DNA from: Methylophilaceae bacterium | GTDB taxonomy: Bacteria; Pseudomonadota; Gammaproteobacteria; Burkholderiales; Methylophilaceae | Reading direction: 5' to 3' | DNA length: 59,152 bases | NCBI GenBank assembly: GCA_947451235.1 | Contig: CANFZA010000003.1 | Location: forward strand, 1-59,152 | Shown here: positions 36,823 through 45,215 of the stretch, in pieces | Layout: every line of letters starts with the position of its first letter | Position numbering within the stretch: position 1 is the first letter of the stretch | Program-made: the position numbers and the translations under genes | Notes under the pieces: model-generated | The model's database searches: none | What the model was told of the DNA's origin: nothing | The model's input: only the letters and a program-made list of their open reading frames with translations

Positions 36823-38274
36823 TTAGTATGAAAGTTGTATTCGAGTGAATAGCGTTTTTTCATCAGGACGATCTGCAATATTTACAAATGATCCTGTAGC
36901 TGTGCCACCACCACCTTTGAACGATGTTTGTTCATAATTTAAGACGACTTTTACGTTTTGGTTTAGGTACCAATTGACGCCAGTTGCCCAAGATTTTGCG
37001 GAGCTAGCATTAATTCGTTGGTCTGCAAAACCTGTGTTAGCTGATGAGCCCGTCTGAAAAGCCTTGCTATCTATATTATTTTCTTGATAGCGTGCAACTA
37101 ACTCCCAAGCACCCCAGCCACCGCCGTCTGTACTAAATACTTGCTTAGGTTTCACGCCTTTAAATGAAGCGTCTTCTCCTGTGAGTAAGTAGGAGCCAGC
37201 AATCTGCCAAGCATCGTTATCTAGTTTGTCAGATTTAGTACCATTAGTTAAACCTTGCGAAACGCGTGCATATTCTGTAATTACACCGAAGGGACCATTG
37301 TAGTAATAAGCTTGTGGTGAGATTCGATCGCGTGCGCCGTTAGCAAATACTGAAGTGTTGGTATAGGCAAAGAAGCTAGATTGCTGACCGGCAGTTTTAT
37401 ATGCAGGTAAACCGCTCGCAGTTGATGTACCTTTGAAATTACCGTGGGTTGCAGCAAGACCGAACCCAAGCCCAGCAAGCGCGCTGTCACTATCCTTGAA
37501 TGGTGTGGCAAACACGCGTGCAGCATATTCTTTATCCACATTGGTATCTTGTACCGTTGTAATATCACCGCCATCGACCACACCGTTATAAATCCCCACT
37601 GAATAATTTATTTTTCCTTCAAGTACGTCGCCATGAATCGCAGCGCCTAGGTCGCGATTTGGTAAAATGTTATTACTGACGTAACTACGCTCAATGAATT
37701 TAATATCAGAACCACTCTGTAGTCTTTCTAGACCTACAAATGGCTTAAATTTACCGGCACGTACTTTAAATGACGGCTGAAAGCGTGCATCTATGTAGGC
37801 ATCTACAATACCGCTGGTACTGATGGTGCTGGTAGTTTTAGCTTCACCAAACTCAGGCGTAAAGCGGAAGTCATATTTACCAAAAACGGTACCTTCAATT
37901 GTTGGACGAATTCGTCTAAAGTCAAAACCACTGATGTTTTTACCATCACTGCCCAAGCCATTTACATTACTGAAATTACGATTATCAATTTGTAAAAGTC
38001 CTTTGAATCTAATTGAATTTTTACCATCAGCGGACTCAATGCCAAAACCATTTTCACTGGCTTTAACTACTGGTGTTGTTTTCTTTGCAGCAACAGCTTC
38101 TTCGCTTGAAATTTCACCTTGGCGTGCTAATACTTTAACTTGCTGATCTAACTGTTGTACTAAAGCGCGTAGCTCCTCCAGCTCTGAGCTGTCATTAGCA
38201 CGCGCTGCGATTGGTAGTGAAATAATGCCGCTAGCGATAAGCACTGTGGCGAATTTTGTAAATTTAAATTGCAT
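36823..38274 (-). CDS. OprO/OprP-type outer-membrane porin
   Basis: Beta-barrel anion porin of 483 residues. It has a signal peptide (about 1-26, ending ARA), a short coiled-coil start (SSELEELRALVQQLDQQVKV, about 29-48) that probably makes a periplasmic trimer stalk, then a 16-strand-type barrel with alternating patterns (RFKGLLQIDNRNF, FDFRRIRPTIEG, YDFRFTPEFG) and a C-terminal aromatic residue (FTRIQLSY). The family includes phosphate- and pyrophosphate-selective porins. Here it lies just upstream of sbp, so sulfate or another sulfur oxyanion is the more likely solute. Selectivity is inference. Confidence 0.9.
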   Translation of the reverse strand: MQFKFTKFATVLIASGIISLPIAARANDSSELEELRALVQQLDQQVKVLARQGEISSEEAVAAKKTTPVVKASENGFGIESADGKNSIRFKGLLQIDNRNFSNVNGLGSDGKNISGFDFRRIRPTIEGTVFGKYDFRFTPEFGEAKTTSTISTSGIVDAYIDARFQPSFKVRAGKFKPFVGLERLQSGSDIKFIERSYVSNNILPNRDLGAAIHGDVLEGKINYSVGIYNGVVDGGDITTVQDTNVDKEYAARVFATPFKDSDSALAGLGFGLAATHGNFKGTSTASGLPAYKTAGQQSSFFAYTNTSVFANGARDRISPQAYYYNGPFGVITEYARVSQGLTNGTKSDKLDNDAWQIAGSYLLTGEDASFKGVKPKQVFSTDGGGWGAWELVARYQENNIDSKAFQTGSSANTGFADQRINASSAKSWATGVNWYLNQNVKVVLNYEQTSFKGGGGTATGSFVNIADRPDEKTLFTRIQLSY

Positions 38275-38340
38275 TTTTATCTCCGATTACAAGCAACCAG
38301 CTTTCTGGTAGGCCAGTGTGTTTGGTTAATTACTATTTTT

Positions 38341-38550
38341 TTACCTTGCCTTTGCTGGTGCAGTAGGCGAAATTTTTGTATTTTCTTGAATAAATCTTAG
38401 TTTTTCGCGCTTCTCAATTTGCGTCACACGGCCTTCGTGAAGAACAATCTCCACAGATCCGAAGCCTGAGCCTGCTCTAAGCTCTTCAACAGCGCGCAAA
38501 ATTTCTTGTGAAGCATCACTGTTATTTTTGGTGTTAGCTTGGAATGTCAT
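38341..38550 (-). CDS. YezD-family small protein (DUF2292)
   Basis: 69 residues, no signal peptide. The core EILRAVEELRAGSGFGSVEI, then VLHEGRVTQIEKREKLRF, matches the small YezD family, which is often encoded next to sulfate-transport or sulfur-assimilation genes in bacteria; its function is unknown. AAGGGCC precedes the ATG. It is the first gene of the sulfate cluster, 66 bases before the porin, and follows the AT-rich palindrome that may be the operator. Confidence 0.82.
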   Translation of the reverse strand: MTFQANTKNNSDASQEILRAVEELRAGSGFGSVEIVLHEGRVTQIEKREKLRFIQENTKISPTAPAKAR

Positions 38551-38615
38551 GATTTGGCCCTTAATGTGTGCTCGCTAATCAGCGAATGCATGCACTATAA
38601 ATGAGCCTTTTAATA

Positions 38616-38637
38616 ATTAAAAATAATTATTTTTAAT
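38616..38637. promoter_or_regulatory. 22-bp perfect palindrome upstream of the sulfate cluster
   Basis: ATTAAAAATAA (38616-38626) is followed directly by its inverse complement TTATTTTTAAT (38627-38637). It lies 66 bases upstream of the YezD-like start codon, in the range of a promoter or operator. A LysR-type regulator such as CysB would be the natural candidate for a sulfate cluster, but the binding protein is not proved. Confidence 0.45.
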
Positions 38638-38740
38638 AAGAATATAACTAAATAGAATATAAAGGGCTGTTTATTGGGGGGAAGTTGTATTGATGATTTG
38701 AATTGGTAGTTTTGGAGGGGTAAAGCTGGATTACTGAGAT

Positions 38741-38782
38741 TTAACGTCTTGAATTTAACATCTTGAATTTAACGTCTTGAAT
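38741..38782. repeat. Three tandem 14-bp repeats
   Basis: TTAACGTCTTGAAT, TTAACATCTTGAAT and TTAACGTCTTGAAT follow one another with a single base difference in the middle copy. They lie between the queG stop and the sulfate cluster promoter. No gene overlaps them. They may be iterons for a regulator or simple slippage. Confidence 0.8.
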
Positions 38783-38832
38783 TTTAAAGTAAGTAACTAG
38801 AAAATATTGAACTCTAAAAGCAAGCTTAAATT

Positions 38833-39906
38833 TTAACTATGTTGAGCAAGTGCCCATCGTACATGCTCTTTTACCAGATCATCTTCATGGTTTATATGAT
38901 GATTTAGCGCGTTAATAACCGCTGGCGTTGTTGGCGCATTGCCTAAACCTACGGCAATATTTCTCAGCCACTGCGCGTAGCCTATACGGTAAATGGCACT
39001 GCCAGCCATTTTTGCTTTAAATTCACTTTCGGTCCAACTAAAACAATCGACCAAGCTAATATCATCTAAACCGTGTTTGACATGAAAGTCATTTTCAGCC
39101 GTGATTTGTGCAAATTTGTTCCATGGGCAAAAAAGCTGGCAGTCGTCGCAACCATACACACGGTTACCAATTAACGGCCTAAATTCAAGTGGAATACTGC
39201 CTTTTAGTTCTATGGTTAAATACGAAATACAACGCCTTGCATCCACTTCATAAGGTGCTGTAATGGCCTTAGTTGGGCAAACATCTATGCAACTGGTACA
39301 AGTGCCACAATGATTACTAGCTTCAATTTCATCGATAGCAAGGGGTAAATTAGTATAAATTTCTCCCAAAAAAAACCATGAACCGTGATTTTTATTGATG
39401 AGTAGGGTATGTTTACCGCGCCAACCTAAGCCAGCTTTTTCTGCAAGCGCCACCTCTAACACCGGCGCGCTATCGGTAAAAACGCGATAACTGAAGTCTG
39501 AAATATTAAGTTTAGTGACTTCTTCTTGTATTTTTTCGCTGAGTTTTTGCAGCTTATTACGCATCACCTTATGATAATCGCGCCCAAGAGAATAGCGTGA
39601 AATAAAAGCTTTCGACTGGTCTTGCAATACACTTTCGCTATGCTCCGCATTGGGTGGTAAATAATCTAAACGAACAGCAATCACGCGCAAGGTATTTGGC
39701 ACTAAATCGGCTGGGCGAGTTCGTTTTACGCCGTGTTTTGCCATATAATCCATTTCACCATGAAAACCTTTAGCCACCCACGCCTGATGTTCAAGCTCCG
39801 CCACCTGCAAGTTGGTGTCAGTGATGCCAATTTGATTAAAACCCAAGGCCAAGCCCCATTTTTTAATGTCGGCGCTCAATTGTTCAAAATTGTGAGAGTT
39901 TGTCAT
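38833..39906 (-). CDS. queG: Epoxyqueuosine reductase
   Basis: Cobalamin- and Fe-S-dependent enzyme that reduces epoxyqueuosine to queuosine in tRNA, the last step of the pathway. It has 357 residues from ATG 39906; this start aligns with E. coli QueG (…KKWGLALGFNQIGITD). Two [4Fe-4S] motifs are visible: CGTCTSCIDVCPTKA and CDDCQLFCPWNK. ISRYSLGRDYHKVMRNKL and the C-terminal HEAT-like part (NHHINHEDDLVKEHVRWALA) complete the family pattern. An upstream ATG at 39981 would run 77 bases into tsaE on the opposite strand. The two start codons share the bases of one CATG. Confidence 0.94.
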   Translation of the reverse strand: MTNSHNFEQLSADIKKWGLALGFNQIGITDTNLQVAELEHQAWVAKGFHGEMDYMAKHGVKRTRPADLVPNTLRVIAVRLDYLPPNAEHSESVLQDQSKAFISRYSLGRDYHKVMRNKLQKLSEKIQEEVTKLNISDFSYRVFTDSAPVLEVALAEKAGLGWRGKHTLLINKNHGSWFFLGEIYTNLPLAIDEIEASNHCGTCTSCIDVCPTKAITAPYEVDARRCISYLTIELKGSIPLEFRPLIGNRVYGCDDCQLFCPWNKFAQITAENDFHVKHGLDDISLVDCFSWTESEFKAKMAGSAIYRIGYAQWLRNIAVGLGNAPTTPAVINALNHHINHEDDLVKEHVRWALAQHS

Positions 39907-40468
39907 GGCTAACAATTTTACACGTGATTTGCCCGATGAAGCAGCCACCCTAGAATTTGCAGCGGTGTTAGCTAAAGTCATTCAGCCTAATTTAACCATT
40001 TATTTACATGGTGATTTAGGTGCAGGAAAAACCACTTTAGTACGCGGTTTGCTACATGCGCTTGGACACGTGGGCAAGGTCAAAAGTCCGACTTATACGC
40101 TGGTTGAGCCTTACCAAATTAAATCTAATGTGCTTTCTACAATAAACCTGTATCATTTTGACTTGTATCGTTTTAATGACGACGAAGAATGGGAATCTGC
40201 CGGTTTTAGAGATTACTTTAATGATGAAAGTGTTTGCATTATAGAGTGGCCAGAAAAAGCGCAAAATGTATTGCCAACGCCTGATCTTAATATCTTTTTT
40301 GCGCTGAAAGATTTTAATTTGACCGCTTTAGATTCAAGCCATGAAGATTCAAGTCGACAAGATTCTAGCCGACAAGATTTAAGCCTAGAGGCAGGCCGCA
40401 GCATTAGCATCTCAGCGCATACAATACTAGGACAACAATGCCTAACAGCAATAGCAGCAACACTTTGA
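39905..40468 (+). CDS. tsaE: tRNA threonylcarbamoyladenosine biosynthesis ATPase TsaE
   Basis: ATPase partner of TsaB/TsaD in making t6A37 on ANN-decoding tRNAs. It has 187 residues, longer than the usual 150-165. Walker A is GDLGAGKTT (36-44), followed by KSPTYTLVEPY, FDLYRFNDDEEWESAG and IIEWPEKA, all typical. The C-terminal excess contains a four-copy imperfect pentapeptide repeat (DSSHE, DSSRQ, DSSRQ, DLSLE). ATG 39905 overlaps the queG start on the other strand. Its 3' end overlaps the amidase gene, as in many proteobacteria where tsaE and amiC/amiB are neighbours. Confidence 0.94.
   Translation: MANNFTRDLPDEAATLEFAAVLAKVIQPNLTIYLHGDLGAGKTTLVRGLLHALGHVGKVKSPTYTLVEPYQIKSNVLSTINLYHFDLYRFNDDEEWESAGFRDYFNDESVCIIEWPEKAQNVLPTPDLNIFFALKDFNLTALDSSHEDSSRQDSSRQDLSLEAGRSISISAHTILGQQCLTAIAATL
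40331..40390 (+). repeat. Four imperfect 15-bp tandem repeats inside tsaE
   Basis: GATTCAAGCCATGAA, GATTCAAGTCGACAA, GATTCTAGCCGACAA and GATTTAAGCCTAGAG follow each other in frame and encode DSSHE-DSSRQ-DSSRQ-DLSLE. Each unit begins GATT and has a conserved AGCC/AGTC core. It is a local expansion near the TsaE C terminus. Confidence 0.85.
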
Positions 40469-42024
40469 TGGTGTTTAAAGTATTAAGTCTGGCATTATTG
40501 GCCTTAAGCAGAATATTCTGTTTTAGCCTACTCATCAGCATTGCTTTTGTGGCTACTTCACAGGCCGCAAATAGCGTTGTTGCTGCCAGAGTTTGGCCTG
40601 CGCAAGATTACACACGCATCACTTTAGAATCTAGCCAGCCATTTGTGTATAAAATGAACGTGCTACAAAATCCTCAGCGCGTAGTGCTGGATATTGAGAA
40701 TGTTGAACTCAATCAAATCGTCAAATCGTTATCAGACAAAATTTTGGCAAGTGACCCTTATATTCAACAAATACGAGTGGCTAAATATCAAGCTAGCACT
40801 GTGCGTTTAGTGCTTGATTTAAAAACAGAAGTTAAGCCGAATGCGTTTACCTTAGCGCCTACCTCTGAGTATAAATATCGATTGGTGTTAGATGTTTATC
40901 CGCTTAAAGATCCGTTGATGGCGATGGTTGCCGAGCGTGACGCTGCTGCGCAGGCTAATAACTCTGTTGCTTTGAATAATGATTCCAATCTAAAAAAAGA
41001 TAAAAAAACTCATGCTGTCATCACTGAGTCTGCGACCGCAAATACCAATAAACCCCAACTGATTATTGAGCCATTACCGCCGCAGCAGCTTGAAGTTGAT
41101 GAAACTGCGGTGATCAATTCAAATGAAAATGCCGGCAACGTGAAATCTGCTGAAGTTTCTCAAGCTTTACCTCCAATGCTAGAAAAATCAGAGCGAGGCA
41201 ATCAAGAGATAAGCCAAGAATCCAATCCAACAAAATCTAAGAAAAACAGTTTCAATAATGCTGATGTAAAAAGTTTTGAGGCGACTAATAACAATATCAA
41301 TAAAGATTCACGCCAAATTACCATTGCGATTGACGCTGGTCATGGTGGCGAAGACCCAGGCGCACGTGGGGCAAATGGTAGCCGCGAAAAAGATATTACT
41401 TTGATGATAGCAAAACGACTTAAAGCTAGAATTGATGGCGAACCTAATATGCACGGCGTGTTAACGCGTGATAGCGATTATTTTATTCCGCTACATGGGC
41501 GTGTGGTTAAAGCGCGAAAAATGCAGGCAGACTTATTTGTCTCGATTCATGCTGATGCTTTTACCAACCCTGCGGCAAGAGGTTCGTCGGTATTTGCCTT
41601 ATCTGAACGCGGTGCCACCAGCGCCAGCGCACGTTATTTGGCTAAAAAGGAAAATGAATCAGATTTAATCGGTGGTGTAAGTTTGGATGATAAAGATCCG
41701 GTGCTGGCAAGAACTTTACTTGACCTATCGCAAACGGCGACTATTAACGATAGCTTAAAGTTAGGTAAAGCTGTTCTTGGGCAGATTGGCAATATTAATA
41801 TGCTGCACGCAAAACATGTCGAGCAAGCTGCTTTTGCTGTGCTGAAATCGCCAGATATCCCGTCAATTTTGGTGGAAACGGCTTTTATCAGTAATCCGGA
41901 AGAAGAACAAAAACTGAACGACGAAGCGTATCAAGATAAATTGGTAAACTCTATTTTAACGGGCATTAAGAAGTATTTTTCTACCAATCCTGCGCTAGCA
42001 AAAACCAAGGTTGCCGCCGAGTGA
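40438..42024 (+). CDS. amiC: N-acetylmuramoyl-L-alanine amidase with AMIN domain
   Basis: Periplasmic zinc amidase that splits septal peptidoglycan during cell separation. It has 528 residues: signal peptide (hydrophobic stretch about 12-43), AMIN targeting domain (about 45-145, with ARVWPAQDYTRITLESSQPF), a long polar linker (about 160-290), and the Amidase_3 domain (about 295-515) with zinc ligands in DAGHGGEDPG, Glu in GSREKD, His in FVSIHADAF and the catalytic Glu in LVETAFISN. Two starts are credible: ATG 40438 with AGGA upstream, or ATG 40468, which overlaps the tsaE stop as TGATG and gives a more ordinary signal peptide. Confidence 0.93.
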   Translation: MPNSNSSNTLMVFKVLSLALLALSRIFCFSLLISIAFVATSQAANSVVAARVWPAQDYTRITLESSQPFVYKMNVLQNPQRVVLDIENVELNQIVKSLSDKILASDPYIQQIRVAKYQASTVRLVLDLKTEVKPNAFTLAPTSEYKYRLVLDVYPLKDPLMAMVAERDAAAQANNSVALNNDSNLKKDKKTHAVITESATANTNKPQLIIEPLPPQQLEVDETAVINSNENAGNVKSAEVSQALPPMLEKSERGNQEISQESNPTKSKKNSFNNADVKSFEATNNNINKDSRQITIAIDAGHGGEDPGARGANGSREKDITLMIAKRLKARIDGEPNMHGVLTRDSDYFIPLHGRVVKARKMQADLFVSIHADAFTNPAARGSSVFALSERGATSASARYLAKKENESDLIGGVSLDDKDPVLARTLLDLSQTATINDSLKLGKAVLGQIGNINMLHAKHVEQAAFAVLKSPDIPSILVETAFISNPEEEQKLNDEAYQDKLVNSILTGIKKYFSTNPALAKTKVAAE

Positions 42025-42086
42025 TGTAATGTTTCGTCATGTCAATATCACCTCTGTGGCAAGCTTTTACTTAAGGAGCTTATGTC

Positions 42087-43463
42087 ATGGAATTAACATT
42101 TCTTGGTGCCACCGGCACCGTTACAGGCTCAAAATATTTACTCACTTGCGAGACGCCATCAGGCGACAAAAAACGCATATTAATTGATTGCGGCTTATTT
42201 CAAGGGCTTAAGCAATTACGCCTTAAAAACTGGGCAAAATTACCCATAGACCCAGCCACTGTAGATTTTGTAGTATTAACCCACGCGCATATTGACCACA
42301 CTGGTTACTTGCCACTTTTCGTTAAAAATGGTTTTTCTGGCAAAGTATATTGCACCGAAGCCACGCGTGATTTATGCGAAATTCTGCTGCCTGATTCTGC
42401 CCATCTGCAAGAAGAAGATGCCAAATACGCCAACAAACGTGGTTTTTCAAAACACAATCCAGCTTTACCACTTTACACGCAAGAAGACGCGCTACACGCA
42501 TTGGCTTTACTCAATGCGGTTAATTACGAGCAAGAAGTGAATTTAGGCGATGGCTTAATGCTCAAATTTTCGCCTAACGGCCATATTCTAGGTTCGTCAT
42601 TTGTGCGTATACATAATCAAAAAACAACGATTGTATTCTCAGGCGATATAGGCCGACCTAATGATATTTTGATGCAAGCGCCCGTAAGCATCAAACATAC
42701 TGATTATTTAGTGCTCGAATCCACCTACGGCAATCGCCTGCATGAGCATATCGATGCTAAAGTTAAGCTAGCCGAAATTATCAATAAAACGGCCGCACGT
42801 AAAGGCATTGTACTTATTCCTGTATTTGCTGTGGGTAGGGCGCAAGAGTTGCTTTATTACATACATTTACTCAAAGCTTCAGGCGCAATTTCGAATGACA
42901 TTCCCGTCTATTTGAACAGTCCAATGGCGGTGGATGCCACGGCAATATTCAACCATTATCGCGGCGAACATCGTTTAACGCCTGAGCAATCTAGCGCGCT
43001 TTGCCACACCGCACACATGGTGAACAGTATAGAAGAATCTAAGCGCCTTAACGATACTAGCGGCCCGATGATAATTCTATCAGCCAGCGGCATGGCTTCT
43101 GGTGGGCGTGTTGTGCATCATTTAAAGGCCTTTGTGCCTAATCCTAGAAACACCATTTTGTTTGTCGGCTTTCAAGCGGCTGGCACTAGAGGTGCGGCTA
43201 TGTTGGATGGTGTAGAAAGCATTAAAATTCACGGTAAATATGTGCCGATACACGCCGAAGTTGCGCAGATTACTAATCTTTCTGCACATGCGGATTATGC
43301 GGAGATTATTGATTGGCTAGGTGGTTTTGAAAAGGCACCAAAAAGAATCTTTATTACCCACGGTGAGCCTGTGGCGGCAGATGCCATGCGCTTACATATT
43401 GAAGAGAAGCTACATTGGCATGTGAGTGTGCCAGAGTATCTTGAAACGGTAAATTTGGATTAG
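42087..43463 (+). CDS. Metallo-beta-lactamase/beta-CASP ribonuclease
   Basis: Bacterial homologue of the eukaryotic CPSF73/archaeal CPSF family, predicted RNA nuclease. It has 458 residues: beta-lactamase fold with THAHIDHTG (about 65-73), CTEATRDLCEILLPDSAH, GHILGSS and SGDIGRP; the beta-CASP domain includes LESTYGNRLHE, PVFAVGRAQELLYY and the C-terminal motifs SASGMASGGRVVHHL, LSAHADYAEI and FITHGEP. No KH domain is present. AAGGAGC is seven bases before ATG 42087. Its biological substrate is not established. It converges on the Suv3-like helicase gene across a REP-like repeat. Confidence 0.92.
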   Translation: MELTFLGATGTVTGSKYLLTCETPSGDKKRILIDCGLFQGLKQLRLKNWAKLPIDPATVDFVVLTHAHIDHTGYLPLFVKNGFSGKVYCTEATRDLCEILLPDSAHLQEEDAKYANKRGFSKHNPALPLYTQEDALHALALLNAVNYEQEVNLGDGLMLKFSPNGHILGSSFVRIHNQKTTIVFSGDIGRPNDILMQAPVSIKHTDYLVLESTYGNRLHEHIDAKVKLAEIINKTAARKGIVLIPVFAVGRAQELLYYIHLLKASGAISNDIPVYLNSPMAVDATAIFNHYRGEHRLTPEQSSALCHTAHMVNSIEESKRLNDTSGPMIILSASGMASGGRVVHHLKAFVPNPRNTILFVGFQAAGTRGAAMLDGVESIKIHGKYVPIHAEVAQITNLSAHADYAEIIDWLGGFEKAPKRIFITHGEPVAADAMRLHIEEKLHWHVSVPEYLETVNLD

Positions 43464-43490
43464 ATGTTAAATTACTAGTGATTTTAATGC

Positions 43491-43596
43491 AGGAGCGAAT
43501 TTATTCACGATGGCAAAGTTGCTTTATGGCGATACTATTTTTTAATTGACCGCCCGCTAGCCTTAATAAGCAGTTTTCGCGAATAAATTCGCTCCT
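43491..43596. repeat. REP-like inverted repeat pair between convergent genes
   Basis: AGGAGCGAATTTATTCACGA (43491-43510) and TCGCGAATAAATTCGCTCCT (43577-43596) are inverse complements with one mismatch; 66 bases lie between them. AGGAGCGAATTTATTCGCGA-like sequence is a recognised extragenic palindrome type in proteobacteria. It begins like the repeat at 33427 (GTAGGAGCG) but has an AT-rich middle, so the two may be variants of one family. It lies between the stop codons of the beta-CASP and helicase genes. Confidence 0.85.
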
Positions 43597-43609
43597 ACCC
43601 TTTAAAAAC

Positions 43610-45145
43610 TCACCTACGATTTGTCGTTAAATAATCAATTTCTCTACTGGTATCACCATATCCCGCCTGAGTCAGTAAGGCGCTTTCTATATAGCGGCTG
43701 ACTTGTAGGCGCAAATTTTTAACTTTCGTACAATCGACAAAAATATTTGGAAATTTAAAGCTTAGCCAAGCGTATAAACTCAAATTATGGCTTAGCAACT
43801 CAGCCGCTTTTAAATGTTTAGGGCTATTGGCGCTTAGCCAAACTGGCGCAGCAGGTAAAATTCTTTGCTGAGACTCTGCAACACTTTTTAAGCACAGCAA
43901 GTAATAGTCTTTTTCATACGCCACATTGAGTGAAATAGGTGCGCAGACAAAAATAAACTTATCTTTTAATGCCATATTGGGCGCGTGTTCGTCCACCATT
44001 AGCGCCTGCGAAATTTGATTATTAAGCGGCGTTAGTGCAAATAATTCTGCATTAAATTGGCTTCTTTGTTGATGATAAGTCAGCACTTCTGCTATCTTTC
44101 GTGTGTGTAATTGTTCGGCAATTTGACCAAGTTGCTGAAAATTAATACTCACCGGCAATTTTATTAAATCCGACGTGTCATCCACGCCTAACATGTGTTC
44201 AATGTGAATCAATTCGTCGTTTTCTAGCACATTCACATAGCCGGTTTCGTAAATGCCAAAGCGCCCAGCGCGACCAGCAATTTGGCGTACTTCTGTGGCA
44301 TTTAGCGGGCGCGAGGCTACGCCATCAAATTTATGAATATTAGAGAAAATCACACGGCGTATCGGCAAGTTTAAGCCCATACCAATCGCATCCGTAGCCA
44401 CTAAAATATCTGCTGCGCCTGAACAAAAGCGCTCCGATTCTGTGCGCCTAACTTCAGGCGATAGCGCGCCGTAAATGCTCGCCACAGTAAAGCCCCATTG
44501 ACGAAAGCGGGCGCTAAAAGTCAGCACATCTTTACGGCTAAAAGCAATAATGGCATCGCCTTTTTGTAGTTTAGGTTTGAGTTTTTGCCGGCTGTAATGT
44601 TTGCCGCAAAGGCTGTCATTTTCTAATTCCAAAGGTGTTTTTCTGGCCAAATAAGTAATTTCATGGCTTTCGCCCATTTGTTTGATAACGGCAATGCAAG
44701 GCGCGGTCACCGCAGTTGAGCCACAAACAAACACCTGTTTAGCCGGCACGCCAACCAAAGCCGCTGTCCAAGCGCTGCCGCGATCAGGGTCTTGCAACAT
44801 TTGAATTTCATCAATAATCGCCACTTCTACAAGCTTGCTCGGGTTCATCATTTCTATGGTTGAGGCGGTATGTTGCGCGCCTTCCATTAATACTCGTTCT
44901 TCGCCAGTAATTAGATTACACGGCACGCCAGCCGCCACTAAGCGGTCGCGGATTTCCATGGCCAGTAAACGCAAAGGCGCTAGATAAACACCAGATTTAG
45001 CATTTTGTAAGGCAATCAAGGCGTTGTGCGTTTTGCCTGAATTAGTTGGGCCTAGGTAAAAATGATGATGGCGTTTTAGCGCACGTGCTTGGGCGAAGCT
45101 TGCTAGATAAGTGTTTTGAGAATGTGCGGGTTTGTTAAAATGCAT
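43610..45145 (-). CDS. Suv3-like superfamily 2 RNA helicase
   Basis: ATP-dependent RNA helicase of 511 residues that resembles the mitochondrial Suv3 degradosome helicase. The Walker A motif is LGPTNSGKTHNA (about 31-42), motif II is DEIQM (about 112), motif III/IV region FVCGSTAVTAP, and motif VI QIAGRAGRFG (about 288-297); the C-terminal part (CAPISLN, LYAWLSFKFPNIFVD) fits the Suv3 C-terminal domains. Bacterial members are much rarer than DEAD-box helicases and are little studied. It is divergent from mutL (70 bases) and convergent with a beta-CASP nuclease. RNA decay is a plausible role but is inference. Confidence 0.87.
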   Translation of the reverse strand: MHFNKPAHSQNTYLASFAQARALKRHHHFYLGPTNSGKTHNALIALQNAKSGVYLAPLRLLAMEIRDRLVAAGVPCNLITGEERVLMEGAQHTASTIEMMNPSKLVEVAIIDEIQMLQDPDRGSAWTAALVGVPAKQVFVCGSTAVTAPCIAVIKQMGESHEITYLARKTPLELENDSLCGKHYSRQKLKPKLQKGDAIIAFSRKDVLTFSARFRQWGFTVASIYGALSPEVRRTESERFCSGAADILVATDAIGMGLNLPIRRVIFSNIHKFDGVASRPLNATEVRQIAGRAGRFGIYETGYVNVLENDELIHIEHMLGVDDTSDLIKLPVSINFQQLGQIAEQLHTRKIAEVLTYHQQRSQFNAELFALTPLNNQISQALMVDEHAPNMALKDKFIFVCAPISLNVAYEKDYYLLCLKSVAESQQRILPAAPVWLSANSPKHLKAAELLSHNLSLYAWLSFKFPNIFVDCTKVKNLRLQVSRYIESALLTQAGYGDTSREIDYLTTNRR

Positions 45146-45215
45146 ACTTTTAAGAATTTAGCTTAAAACAGGTAAAATACCAACCTATTTACTCAATCAT
45201 CAATCTACTATCTTA

